A stretch of DNA of 6,880 bases, taken from the NCBI GenBank assembly GCA_016794765.1, contig JAEUJG010000564.1, positions 1 through 6,880 on the forward strand, given 5' to 3'. Below, piece by piece: positions 1 to 6,010 of the stretch. The position numbers were made by a program, and so were the translations under genes. The notes under the pieces were generated by a model that saw nothing but the letters and a program-made list of their open reading frames with translations, made no database searches and was not told the origin of the DNA. Each line of letters begins with the position of its first letter. Position 1 is the first letter of the stretch. Origin of the DNA: Spirochaetaceae bacterium (lineage in GTDB: Bacteria; Spirochaetota; Spirochaetia; Treponematales; Rectinemataceae).

Positions 1-1
1 G

Positions 2-1297
2 GGGGAGACCTTCAGGCCGGCCTACCTGGAGCTCGGCCGCGTCCTGGAGCGGCTCGACCCGCCGGCGACGAGCGCCTTCACGGCGACCGCGAGCCCGACG
101 GTCTTCGAGGCCGTCGCGTCGCGGCTCTTCGGCGGCCGGGACTACCGCGTGATCGAGGGCGATCCCGACCGGCCGAACCTGTCCTACGCCGTCCTGCCGA
201 CCCTCTCGCGCCAGCACAGCCTGGAGAGGCTCGCCCGCGAACTCCCGAAGCCGCTCATCGTGTTTTGCTCCTCGCGCGAAGGGGCACAGATCATCGCGGA
301 GATGCTACGTGCCCGCCTCGGGACGACCGAGGCGCGCTTCTACCACGCCGGCCTCGAAAAGGCGGAGAAGAAGGCCGTGGAAACCTGGTTTCTCGCGAGC
401 GAGACGGGGATCCTGGCGGCGACCTGCGCCTATGGCATGGGCGTCGACAAGAAAAACATCCGCTCCATCGTGCACTACGAGACGCCCTCCGCGGTGGAGG
501 CCTATCTCCAGGAGGCGGGACGGGCGGGTCGCGACGGCAAACCCGCGAGGGCCGTCCTCCTCGTCGGGACCGACGAGGAGACGCGGCACGGCGGGGAGTC
601 CGATCCGGGCAGGCGGGCGCGGCGGGCGGCCTTCCTCGGCTACGCCGCGGCGCGGGAAGGCTGCCGGCGGGAGGCCCTGCTCGGACTCCTGGGCTCGCCG
701 CTCCGGGGCGCCTGCTCCGGCTGCGACCGCTGTGAAGGCGCGGCGACCGACGACTTCGAGGGCGCCGGGGAGATCGCGGGCTTTGTCGGCGCCAATCCCC
801 GCCGCTTCGAGGAGGGCCGGGCGCTGGCGCTGCTCCGCGGCGAGGCGGGGACGGAGCCTCCCTGCTGCGCGGGTTCGGGTCGCATGAAGGACTGGCGCCG
901 CGAGGACCTGGCCGCCGCGCTCCGATGCATGGAGGAACAGGGCCGGCTGCGCCGACCGACCCGAGGCCCCTACCGGAAGCGCCTGGCGCCGCCGGCGCGG
1001 CCGGCGCGGCCGAAGCGCCGAAGCCTAGAGAGCCTCGCCTTCTTCCGTGGAGACCGCCTGGGGTCTTTGTTTCGCGGGCTTGGCCTTGGGCGCGCTTCGC
1101 CTGACGGGCATGGGCGGCCGGGGCTTCCGGTACACGAGACCCACGTAGCGGAGCAGGGTCCAGGCCAAAAGGACGAAGACGGCGGTCGCGATGACGCGCC
1201 AGTCCTGGAGGACGGTCAGGGAAAGCTTGACGTACTCGCCGAGGGGCATGGGGGTCAGGCTCCCGCGAGGGGGCCGCGGGGTCCGGCGGCGCCGTAG
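2..1297 (+). CDS. recQ: ATP-dependent DNA helicase RecQ, 5'-truncated (C-terminal part)
   Basis: This is the C-terminal half of a RecQ-family 3'-5' DNA helicase acting in recombination and fork repair; the start codon and Walker A/DEAH half lie left of the window. Counting codon 2-4 as residue 1, visible motifs are III (AFTATA, 25-30), IV (PLIVFCSSRE, from 84), FYHAGL (113-118), V (ATCAYGMGVDKKNIR, 140-154) and VI with the arginine finger (QEAGRAGRDG, 170-179). A RecQ zinc site follows: Cys 221, 238, 241 and 244 (C-x16-C-x2-C-x2-C, as in E. coli RecQ). A short winged-helix-like stretch follows (about 295-331); no HRDC domain is seen. The frame stays open to TAG at 1295-1297, but from about 1024 it reads Gly/Asp/Pro-rich sequence antisense to a good minus-strand gene. 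The real protein may therefore end near 1028 after a frameshift. The family call is near certain; the 3' end is not. Confidence 0.9.
   Translation, partial: GETFRPAYLELGRVLERLDPPATSAFTATASPTVFEAVASRLFGGRDYRVIEGDPDRPNLSYAVLPTLSRQHSLERLARELPKPLIVFCSSREGAQIIAEMLRARLGTTEARFYHAGLEKAEKKAVETWFLASETGILAATCAYGMGVDKKNIRSIVHYETPSAVEAYLQEAGRAGRDGKPARAVLLVGTDEETRHGGESDPGRRARRAAFLGYAAAREGCRREALLGLLGSPLRGACSGCDRCEGAATDDFEGAGEIAGFVGANPRRFEEGRALALLRGEAGTEPPCCAGSGRMKDWRREDLAAALRCMEEQGRLRRPTRGPYRKRLAPPARPARPKRRSLESLAFFRGDRLGSLFRGLGLGRASPDGHGRPGLPVHETHVAEQGPGQKDEDGGRDDAPVLEDGQGKLDVLAEGHGGQAPARGPRGPAAP
1025..1249 (-). CDS. small single-pass membrane protein downstream of the PilZ gene
   Basis: This is a 74-residue hypothetical protein. 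Residues 1-17 are a short polar or amphipathic lead (MPLGEYVKLSLTVLQDW), residues 18-39 form one hydrophobic segment (core IATAVFVLLAWTLL), and the rest is a basic, proline-rich tail (RKPRPPMPVRRSAPKAK) ending in acidic TEEGEAL. By the positive-inside rule the tail should be cytoplasmic. It starts with ATG 5 bases after the TGA of the PilZ gene, with a GGGAG Shine-Dalgarno at 1260-1264, so it is probably translated with that gene. Third codon positions are almost all G or C, as expected of a real gene here. It lies wholly antisense to the open tail of the recQ frame, so automated callers may drop it. I do not recognise the family; a membrane partner or anchor for the PilZ protein is an inference from position only. 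Confidence 0.7.
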   Translation of the reverse strand: MPLGEYVKLSLTVLQDWRVIATAVFVLLAWTLLRYVGLVYRKPRPPMPVRRSAPKAKPAKQRPQAVSTEEGEAL

Positions 1298-2508
1298 AGG
1301 CAATCGGCGAGGGCGAGCCGGGATTCCTCGGCGATGCCCGCGAAGCTGAGGCCGTAATAGGAGGCGCCGTCCCGCTCGAAGCGCCGCATGACGCGGGCCC
1401 TGCAGGAAAAGCTCCGCCCGGCGCAGGAAAGCAATACTTCGGCGGAGACGCCCGGCTTGAGCCGCGGAGCCCGTCCGGCGAAGGTGATGAGGGCTCCCGA
1501 GGGGCTCGCGTCGACGACGTTGCCCCTGCAGGGGAGGGTTTCTCTGCAGGCGGAGCCCGAGGCTCCGGGAGCGGCTCCGGCGCCCTTCCCCGCCTCGAAA
1601 TAGGCGTAGGTCTTCAGGAACCAGGCAAGGCCGCGCGCGAACTCCCAGGCGAAATCGACGGCCCGCAGGTCGAAGGGCTTGCGCGAGGCGCCGTCGTTGC
1701 CGAGATACACGAAGCCCACGGCGTAGCGGTAGTACAGGATGGGACACCAGAGGCCGGCGGCGAGGCCGGCGCGGGAGCGCTCCGCGAGGCAGGCTTCCAC
1801 CTGGGAATCGCCGACGAGGGCGGCGAAGCCCTCGAAGTCCTCCAAGGCCGAGCGGGTGACGATGCGTCCCTCGGGATAGGGATCCGCCAGGGGAAGGCCG
1901 CTCAGGGTCGAGGGCACGTAGAGGATGCGGCCGAGCCGGGCGACCAGGCTTTCCAGCGCGTCGGAAGGACCCCGCCCTTCCTTCCACATCACGACCCGGC
2001 TTTCGGAGGAATAGGCCGCAGCCTTCTCCCGGAAGGCGGCGACGAGATCCTGGAGGGTCTGGGCCTGGACCGAGGTCATGCCCTGGGGCGCTTCGACCTC
2101 GGTATATTCCCGGCATTCGGGGCATTCGAGCCTGAGACCGAGATCGGGGAGGAGGAGGTCGGCGCAGAAGCCCCGGGGGGCGGCGACGCGGGGCCAGCGC
2201 CGGGCCAGGCTCCGGTACATCGTGTCGGGCAGGGCGAGGTCGAGGCGGTCCCTGGCGGCCTTTTTGACGGGCGAGGAGAAGGCGACGCCCTGGCCGCGAA
2301 AGTCAAAATAGACGCTGACGGATTCCCAGGCCCGGAAGAGGTCCGGGCTGGAGGCGGGCGGGACGAAGCTGACGAAGTCCTTTCCCGCGCCGACAAGGCG
2401 GCAGTGGAGGGTCCGGCCTTCGGCCTGGAGCCTGGCGGTCGTGCCCTCCTCGACGGCGGCGCCGAGAATGAATTCCTTCTCTACCCTCTCGATTTTCGCG
2501 GCTGCCAC
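1255..2508 (-). CDS. PilZ-domain protein (predicted c-di-GMP receptor) with internal GAF-like region
   Basis: This is a predicted cytoplasmic cyclic-di-GMP effector. Residue numbers count from the upstream GTG at 2514. Residues 15-85 look like a beta-rich YcgR-type N-terminal domain (FVSFVPPASS, SVSVYFDFRG). A PilZ RxxxR element follows at 105-109 (RRWPR), then a CPEC pair at 131-134. Residues about 150-305 resemble a GAF-like fold (ILYVPSTLSGLPL; CPILYYRYAVGFVYLG; a helix through FAWEFARGLAWFL). The PilZ core continues with DASPSG (335-340, the D/NxSxxG motif) and the closing strand YYGLSFAGI (386-394). The two binding motifs are thus about 226 residues apart, far more than usual. Start: a perfect AGGAGG at 2514-2519 overlaps the first GTG (2512-2514) and sits 5 nt before GTG 2506-2508, which I prefer (417 residues). 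No membrane segment is seen. The PilZ call is strong at the C-terminus; ligand binding is inferred. Confidence 0.8.
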   Translation of the reverse strand: MAAAKIERVEKEFILGAAVEEGTTARLQAEGRTLHCRLVGAGKDFVSFVPPASSPDLFRAWESVSVYFDFRGQGVAFSSPVKKAARDRLDLALPDTMYRSLARRWPRVAAPRGFCADLLLPDLGLRLECPECREYTEVEAPQGMTSVQAQTLQDLVAAFREKAAAYSSESRVVMWKEGRGPSDALESLVARLGRILYVPSTLSGLPLADPYPEGRIVTRSALEDFEGFAALVGDSQVEACLAERSRAGLAAGLWCPILYYRYAVGFVYLGNDGASRKPFDLRAVDFAWEFARGLAWFLKTYAYFEAGKGAGAAPGASGSACRETLPCRGNVVDASPSGALITFAGRAPRLKPGVSAEVLLSCAGRSFSCRARVMRRFERDGASYYGLSFAGIAEESRLALADCLYGAAGPRGPLAGA

Positions 2509-2513
2509 GGCCA

Positions 2514-2519
2514 CCTCCT
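2514..2519 (-). promoter_or_regulatory. Shine-Dalgarno site deciding the PilZ gene start
   Basis: The minus strand reads AGGAGGTG immediately before GCCGTG, a perfect complement to the 16S rRNA tail. The longest-ORF GTG (2512-2514) lies inside this site and cannot use it. The GTG at 2506-2508 has a 5-nt spacer, so it is the likelier start. Confidence 0.7.
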
Positions 2520-2530
2520 CACGAGCGCGG

Positions 2531-2539
2531 AGTATACCA
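2531..2539 (-). promoter_or_regulatory. probable extended -10 promoter of the PilZ/small membrane protein unit
   Basis: The minus strand carries TGGTATACT, an extended -10 element (TGnTATACT, five of six matches to TATAAT). It sits in the only AT-richer stretch near the gene, about 20 bases upstream of the start codon. Transcription would begin near 2524, giving a leader of about 16 nt that just holds the Shine-Dalgarno. No good -35 box is seen at the proper spacing, which is acceptable for extended -10 promoters. Confidence 0.4.
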
Positions 2540-2565
2540 TATGATTTTCGGCGCGATAGTGTCTC

Positions 2566-2594
2566 TTGATGAAGGAAGGCGACGGCTATAGAAT
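2566..2594 (+). promoter_or_regulatory. probable sigma70-type promoter of the pgi operon
   Basis: TTGATG (2566-2571, four of six matches to TTGACA) and TAGAAT (2589-2594, five of six matches to TATAAT) are separated by 17 nt, the ideal spacing. The predicted transcript would start near 2601, leaving a leader of about 90 nt before the pgi ATG. AT-rich hexamers are rare in this window, so the match is more meaningful than it would be in average DNA. Confidence 0.45.
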
Positions 2595-2681
2595 GGCGAC
2601 TAGAGGAACGGCCCCTGTATCGAAATGAAACGACCGGCGTCCACGGCGCGGCGTTTCGCGGGCCGCATCACGCCTTTCGCG

Positions 2682-2687
2682 AAGGAG
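2682..2687 (+). promoter_or_regulatory. pgi Shine-Dalgarno site
   Basis: AAGGAG lies 5 nt before the ATG at 2693 and supports that start over the overlapping ATG at 2625 in another frame. The upstream CCTT (2673-2676) can pair with AAGG (2682-2685) across a 5-nt loop, so a small hairpin could partly cover the site. Confidence 0.65.
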
Positions 2688-2692
2688 CCGTC

Positions 2693-4288
2693 ATGGCCGC
2701 GTACCGGAATCTCGACAAGACCGAAGCCTACAAGGCGCTCATGCAGCATAAAGAGCCCCCGCGGCTCGACGCCATCCTCGACGCCGCTCGCGTCCGGGCC
2801 TGCGAGGTGCCGATGGGCGGCGGACTCGCGTTCAACTGGGCCGCGAGCCCCGTCGACGCGCCCCGCCTCGAACTCCTGCGCCGCCTGGCCGCCGAGCAGG
2901 AGCTCGTCGCCAAATTCCGGCTCCTCGCCTCGGGCGAACTCATGAACACCGGCGAAAAGCGCCTGGTCCTCCACCACCTGGCGCGCGGCGCCCTGGTAGG
3001 CCCCGTCTTCCGCGACGGGAGGAATCTCGGCGCCTTCTACGAAGGCGAGCGCCGCAAGATCGCCGAATTCGCCAAGGCCGTCCATGACGGCGTCATCCGC
3101 GGCTCGAGCGGCAAGGTCTTCACGACCGTCGTCCAGGTGGGCATCGGCGGCTCCGATCTCGGCCCCCGCGCCCTCTACCTGGCCCTGGAGCGCTGGGCCA
3201 AGGCGGAGCGGCGCTTCAAGATGGCGGCGCGCTTTATTTCCAACGTCGATCCCGACGACGCGGACGCCGTCCTCTCCCAGATCGACCCGGCGGCGAGCCT
3301 CTTCATCCTCGTCTCCAAGAGCGGCACGACCCAGGAAACCTTGGCCAACGAGACCCTGGTCCGCAGCCGATTGGCCGCCCTGGGCCTCGACCCGGACAAG
3401 CACATAGCCGCGGTGACGAGCGAAACGAGCCCCCTCGCCAACAATCCCGCCTATGTCGCCTCCTTCTACATGGACGACTACATCGGCGGCCGCTACTCCT
3501 CCACGAGCGCCGTCGGCGGCGCTATCCTCTCCCTGGCCCTGGGGCCCGAGACCTTCGCCGAACTCCTCGCCGGCGCCCACGAGGAAGACCTCCTGGCCCT
3601 CGAGCCCGAGCTCGAGAAAAACCCGGCCCTCCTCGACGCCCTCATCGGCCTCTACGAGCGGAACGCCCTCGGCTGGCCGGCGACGGCCGTCCTCCCCTAC
3701 GCCGAGCCCCTCTCGCGCTTCCCCGCCCACCTCCAACAGCTCGACATGGAGTCGAACGGCAAGCGCGTGAACCGCGACGGCGAGCCGGTCGCCTACGCGA
3801 CCGGGCCCCTCGTCTTCGGCGAGCCGGGCACGAACGGCCAGCACTCCTTCTACCAGCTCCTCCACCAGGGCACGGACATCGTGCCCCTCCAGTTCATCGG
3901 CTTCCGGGAAAACCAGATCTCCGACGACGTGGAGACCGAGGATTCGACGAGCCGCGCCAAGCTCAACGCCAACCTCGCGGCCCAGATCGTCGCCTTCGCC
4001 GCGGGCAAGGGCGACGCCAACCGCAACAAGGACTTCCCCGGCGGCCGCGCCTCCACCCTGATCAGGGGCGAACGCCTGGACGCCCGCGCCCTCGGCGCCC
4101 TCCTGGCCCACTACGAAAACAAGGTCATGTTCCAGGGCTTCGCCTGGAATCTCAACAGCTTCGACCAGGAAGGCGTCCAGCTCGGCAAGGTCCTGGCGAA
4201 GAAGGTCCTGGCCGGCGTCGATTCCGCGTCCGCCGGCGTCGAGGGCGCCCTCGGCGCCTATGCCGAGCTCCTCGGCCTCGAGGCCTAA
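2693..4288 (+). CDS. pgi: glucose-6-phosphate isomerase
   Basis: This cytoplasmic enzyme interconverts glucose-6-phosphate and fructose-6-phosphate in glycolysis and gluconeogenesis. At 531 residues it is full length for the family. Visible elements are GIGGSDLGP (150-158), the sugar-phosphate loop SKSGTT (208-213), the first PGI signature DYIGGRYSSTSAVG (262-275), ESNGK (353-357), GTNGQHSFYQLLHQGT (379-394) and the second signature SFDQEGVQLGK (489-499). By comparison with the rabbit enzyme, the active-site residues are Arg267, Glu353 (proton-transfer base), His384 (ring opening) and Lys499, all present. The second signature has GVQ where the PROSITE form has GVE, a conservative change. The ATG is fixed by AAGGAG with a 5-nt spacer. 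It is the first gene of a compact operon and is followed by murG after 3 nt. Its product fructose-6-phosphate is also the entry point to UDP-GlcNAc, which murG uses. Confidence 0.97.
   Translation: MAAYRNLDKTEAYKALMQHKEPPRLDAILDAARVRACEVPMGGGLAFNWAASPVDAPRLELLRRLAAEQELVAKFRLLASGELMNTGEKRLVLHHLARGALVGPVFRDGRNLGAFYEGERRKIAEFAKAVHDGVIRGSSGKVFTTVVQVGIGGSDLGPRALYLALERWAKAERRFKMAARFISNVDPDDADAVLSQIDPAASLFILVSKSGTTQETLANETLVRSRLAALGLDPDKHIAAVTSETSPLANNPAYVASFYMDDYIGGRYSSTSAVGGAILSLALGPETFAELLAGAHEEDLLALEPELEKNPALLDALIGLYERNALGWPATAVLPYAEPLSRFPAHLQQLDMESNGKRVNRDGEPVAYATGPLVFGEPGTNGQHSFYQLLHQGTDIVPLQFIGFRENQISDDVETEDSTSRAKLNANLAAQIVAFAAGKGDANRNKDFPGGRASTLIRGERLDARALGALLAHYENKVMFQGFAWNLNSFDQEGVQLGKVLAKKVLAGVDSASAGVEGALGAYAELLGLEA
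4280..4283 (+). promoter_or_regulatory. murG Shine-Dalgarno-like site inside a pgi-terminal palindrome
   Basis: GAGG lies 8 nt before the murG ATG, within the last pgi codons. It is part of the perfect palindrome GGCCTCGAGGCC (4274-4285) that directly precedes the pgi TAA. The palindrome could fold as a 4-bp stem with a TCGA loop. The site is weak, and coupling to pgi translation is likely given the 3-nt gap. Confidence 0.35.
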
Positions 4289-4291
4289 AAC

Positions 4292-5425
4292 ATGCCGAAG
4301 ACGCGAACCATCGCCTTCTCAGGCGGCGGCACGGGCGGCCACATCTACCCGGGCCTGGCCGTCATCGAGGCGCTCCGCGGCCGCTGGGACGGCCGCATCG
4401 TCTGGATCGGCTCCAGCAAGGACTCCGACCGCCGCGCCGTCGAGGGCGCCGGGATCGAGTACTTCGCCATCCCTTCCGGCAAGCTCCGACGCTCCTTCTC
4501 CCTGGAGAACGCCGTGGACGGCTTCCGCGTCCTGGCGGGCTACCTCGCCGCGCGGCGCCTCCTCTCCGAGCTCGAGCCGGAGCTTCTCTTTTCCAAGGGC
4601 GGCTACGTCAGCGTGCCGCCCTGCGCCGCCGCGGCCTCCCTCGGCATTCCGGTCTTCACGCACGAGTCGGACCTGACGCCCGGGCTGGCGACGCGACTGA
4701 ACGCGCGCCGCGCCGAGCGCATCCTCGTGAGCTACGAAAAAACCCGCGGACTCCTCCCCGAGGCGGCGCGCGGACGGGCGACCGTCGTGGGCAATCCCGT
4801 GCGCGCCGCGATCAGGCGGGGCGACCGGGAGCGCGGCCGCGCCCTTCTCGGCGCGCCCGAGGGCCTGCCCGTGGTCTTTTTCCTCGGCGGCAGCCAGGGG
4901 GCCCGCCAGGTCAACGAGCTCGTCGCCGCCGCCCTGCCCGCGCTGGCGAAAAGCGCCTTCGTCGTCCACCAGACCGGCGAGGCGCAGTCCGGCTCCGGCC
5001 TCGTCGGCTCCGCCGGCCACGAATGCGACGCGGCCTCCAAGGGCCGCTACAAGCCCTTCGCCTACCTCCGCGACGAGATGCCCGACGTCCTGGCGGCGGC
5101 GGACCTCGTCGTGGGCCGCTCCGGCGCCGGCACCCTCTGGGAGTGCGCCGCCCTCGGGAAGCCCATGCTCCTCGTGCCGCTCTGCGGCTCGGGAACGCGG
5201 GGCGACCAGGTGGACAACGCGCGCCTCTTCGTCGAGGCGGGCGCGGCCTCCATGCTCCTCGGGCCGGAGGCGACGCCGGCGGCCCTCGTCGCGGGCATCG
5301 AAGCCTTCCTCGGCGATCCCGGGCGCCTCGCGGCGGCCGGGGCCGCGGCCAAGACCCTTGCAGGTTCCGACGCGGCGCGCCTGGCCGCCGATCTCATCCT
5401 CGACCGTTTGGGAGTCGCCCGATGA
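4292..5425 (+). CDS. murG: UDP-N-acetylglucosamine--undecaprenyl-pyrophosphoryl-MurNAc-pentapeptide GlcNAc transferase
   Basis: MurG transfers GlcNAc from UDP-GlcNAc to lipid I, making lipid II on the inner face of the cytoplasmic membrane, the last intracellular step of peptidoglycan synthesis. The 377-residue protein shows the GT28 two-domain layout. The N-terminal lipid-I domain has the glycine-rich loop GGGTGGH (11-17), GGYVSVPP (103-110) and HESDLTPG (124-131). The C-terminal UDP-GlcNAc domain has the second glycine-rich loop GGSQGA (199-204), RSGAGT (276-281) followed by Glu284, and GDQVDNAR (304-311). HESD in place of the E. coli HEQN is the form I associate with Bacillus and Treponema MurG. 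Residues about 231-250 form a Ser/Gly-rich stretch before YKPFAYL, possibly a lineage-specific surface loop. No signal peptide is present, as expected of a peripheral membrane enzyme. The start lies 3 nt after pgi; the stop overlaps the next start as ATGA. Confidence 0.96.
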   Translation: MPKTRTIAFSGGGTGGHIYPGLAVIEALRGRWDGRIVWIGSSKDSDRRAVEGAGIEYFAIPSGKLRRSFSLENAVDGFRVLAGYLAARRLLSELEPELLFSKGGYVSVPPCAAAASLGIPVFTHESDLTPGLATRLNARRAERILVSYEKTRGLLPEAARGRATVVGNPVRAAIRRGDRERGRALLGAPEGLPVVFFLGGSQGARQVNELVAAALPALAKSAFVVHQTGEAQSGSGLVGSAGHECDAASKGRYKPFAYLRDEMPDVLAAADLVVGRSGAGTLWECAALGKPMLLVPLCGSGTRGDQVDNARLFVEAGAASMLLGPEATPAALVAGIEAFLGDPGRLAAAGAAAKTLAGSDAARLAADLILDRLGVAR

Positions 5426-6003
5426 ACGCACTCGACTGGATCCTCCTCGCCGTCATCCTCCTCCTCGGCGTCCGCTGCCTCGTGCGCGGTTTTGTCCAGG
5501 AACTCCTCTCCGTCGCGGCCTACGCCATCGGCCTCGGCCTGGCCGTCCTCCTCTACCGGCAGGGAGGAGGCTTCCTGGCGGGCCGCTTCAAAGACCTGCC
5601 CCTGCCCGAAGTGATCGCCTTCGCGGCGATCTTCCTCATCGGCTTCCTCCTCGTCAGGCTCCTCGGCAAGCTCCTCAAGGACGGACTCGAGGCCGCGAAC
5701 CTCGCGAGCGTCGACCGCGGCCTCGGCCTGGCGCTCGGCCTCGTCGAGGGACTCGTCGCCGTCTCCCTCATCCTCCTCCTCCTCAAGATCCAGCCCCTCT
5801 TCGACGTGTCGAGGCTCCTCGGGGACTCCTTCTTCGCGAAGGCCATCCTCCCCGTCATCGAGCCCGGCGTCGCCAAGGCCCTGGGGCCGGCGGCGCAGGG
5901 CCTGCCCGGCGGCAAGGGCAAGCCCTCGCTGCCCGAGGCGGTGCGGAAGCTCGCGCCCGCGGTCCCGGCCGCGCCGACGCCGGCGGCGCCGGCGAAGCCC
6001 TAG
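5422..6003 (+). CDS. CvpA-family membrane protein
   Basis: This 193-residue inner-membrane protein belongs to the CvpA (colicin V production) family. Hydrophobic segments lie at about 5-17, 24-45, 62-83 and 103-122, the usual four-helix layout. Family marks are the DWILL start, RGFVQELLSVAAYAIGL (22-38) and LASVDRGLGLALGLVEG (94-110), matching the family's conserved polar, glycine-rich segment. Residues 176-193 form an Ala/Pro-rich, probably disordered tail. The family is linked to envelope homeostasis and purine-related phenotypes in enterobacteria, but its molecular role is unclear, so none is assigned here. The ATG overlaps the murG stop (ATGA), and GGGAG at 5410-5414 lies 7 nt upstream, showing translational coupling. 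The open frame extends further left to 5023, but that part is Arg/Gly-rich shadow sequence under murG and is not part of the gene. Confidence 0.88.
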   Translation: MNALDWILLAVILLLGVRCLVRGFVQELLSVAAYAIGLGLAVLLYRQGGGFLAGRFKDLPLPEVIAFAAIFLIGFLLVRLLGKLLKDGLEAANLASVDRGLGLALGLVEGLVAVSLILLLLKIQPLFDVSRLLGDSFFAKAILPVIEPGVAKALGPAAQGLPGGKGKPSLPEAVRKLAPAVPAAPTPAAPAKP

Positions 6004-6010
6004 GGCGGTC

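Noticed and set aside
992..1009. Two tandem copies of CCGGCGCGG as a repeat element
   Set aside because: Only two 9-bp units encoding Pro-Ala-Arg twice in the recQ frame. Too small to call a repeat feature; kept only as a possible indel site.
1002..1020. Inverted repeat CGGCGC...GCGCCG near the recQ/small gene junction as a bidirectional terminator
   Set aside because: The stem is 6 bp with a 7-nt loop and no T-tract on either side. Such repeats arise by chance in DNA this GC-rich.
2076..2396. Other frames within the PilZ gene, on both strands
   Set aside because: Ser/Pro/Arg-rich translations with no recognisable motifs; the PilZ frame explains the region.
2545..2569. Sigma28 (flagellar)-like promoter for the PilZ gene: TCAA-N13-GCCGAAAA on the minus strand
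   Set aside because: The -10 half resembles GCCGATAA, but the -35 half is poor and the spacing is 2 nt short. The extended -10 nearer the gene is the simpler candidate.
2625..2945. ATG at 2625 in the pgi leader opening a 106-codon frame
   Set aside because: It lacks a Shine-Dalgarno, overlaps pgi out of frame for most of its length, and has a biased Ser/Pro/Arg composition. A very short upstream regulatory ORF is also excluded because the frame has no early stop.
2600..4111. 503-codon open frame on the minus strand opposite pgi
   Set aside because: The translation is Val/Gly/Glu/Ala-rich without motifs, while the + strand is an intact pgi with all catalytic residues. High-GC codon bias opens this antisense frame.
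4319..5431. 370-codon minus-strand frame opposite murG, and a similar one at 5062-6123
   Set aside because: Low-complexity Arg/Gly/Glu-rich translations lying antisense to well-supported murG, cvpA and holB; treated as shadows.
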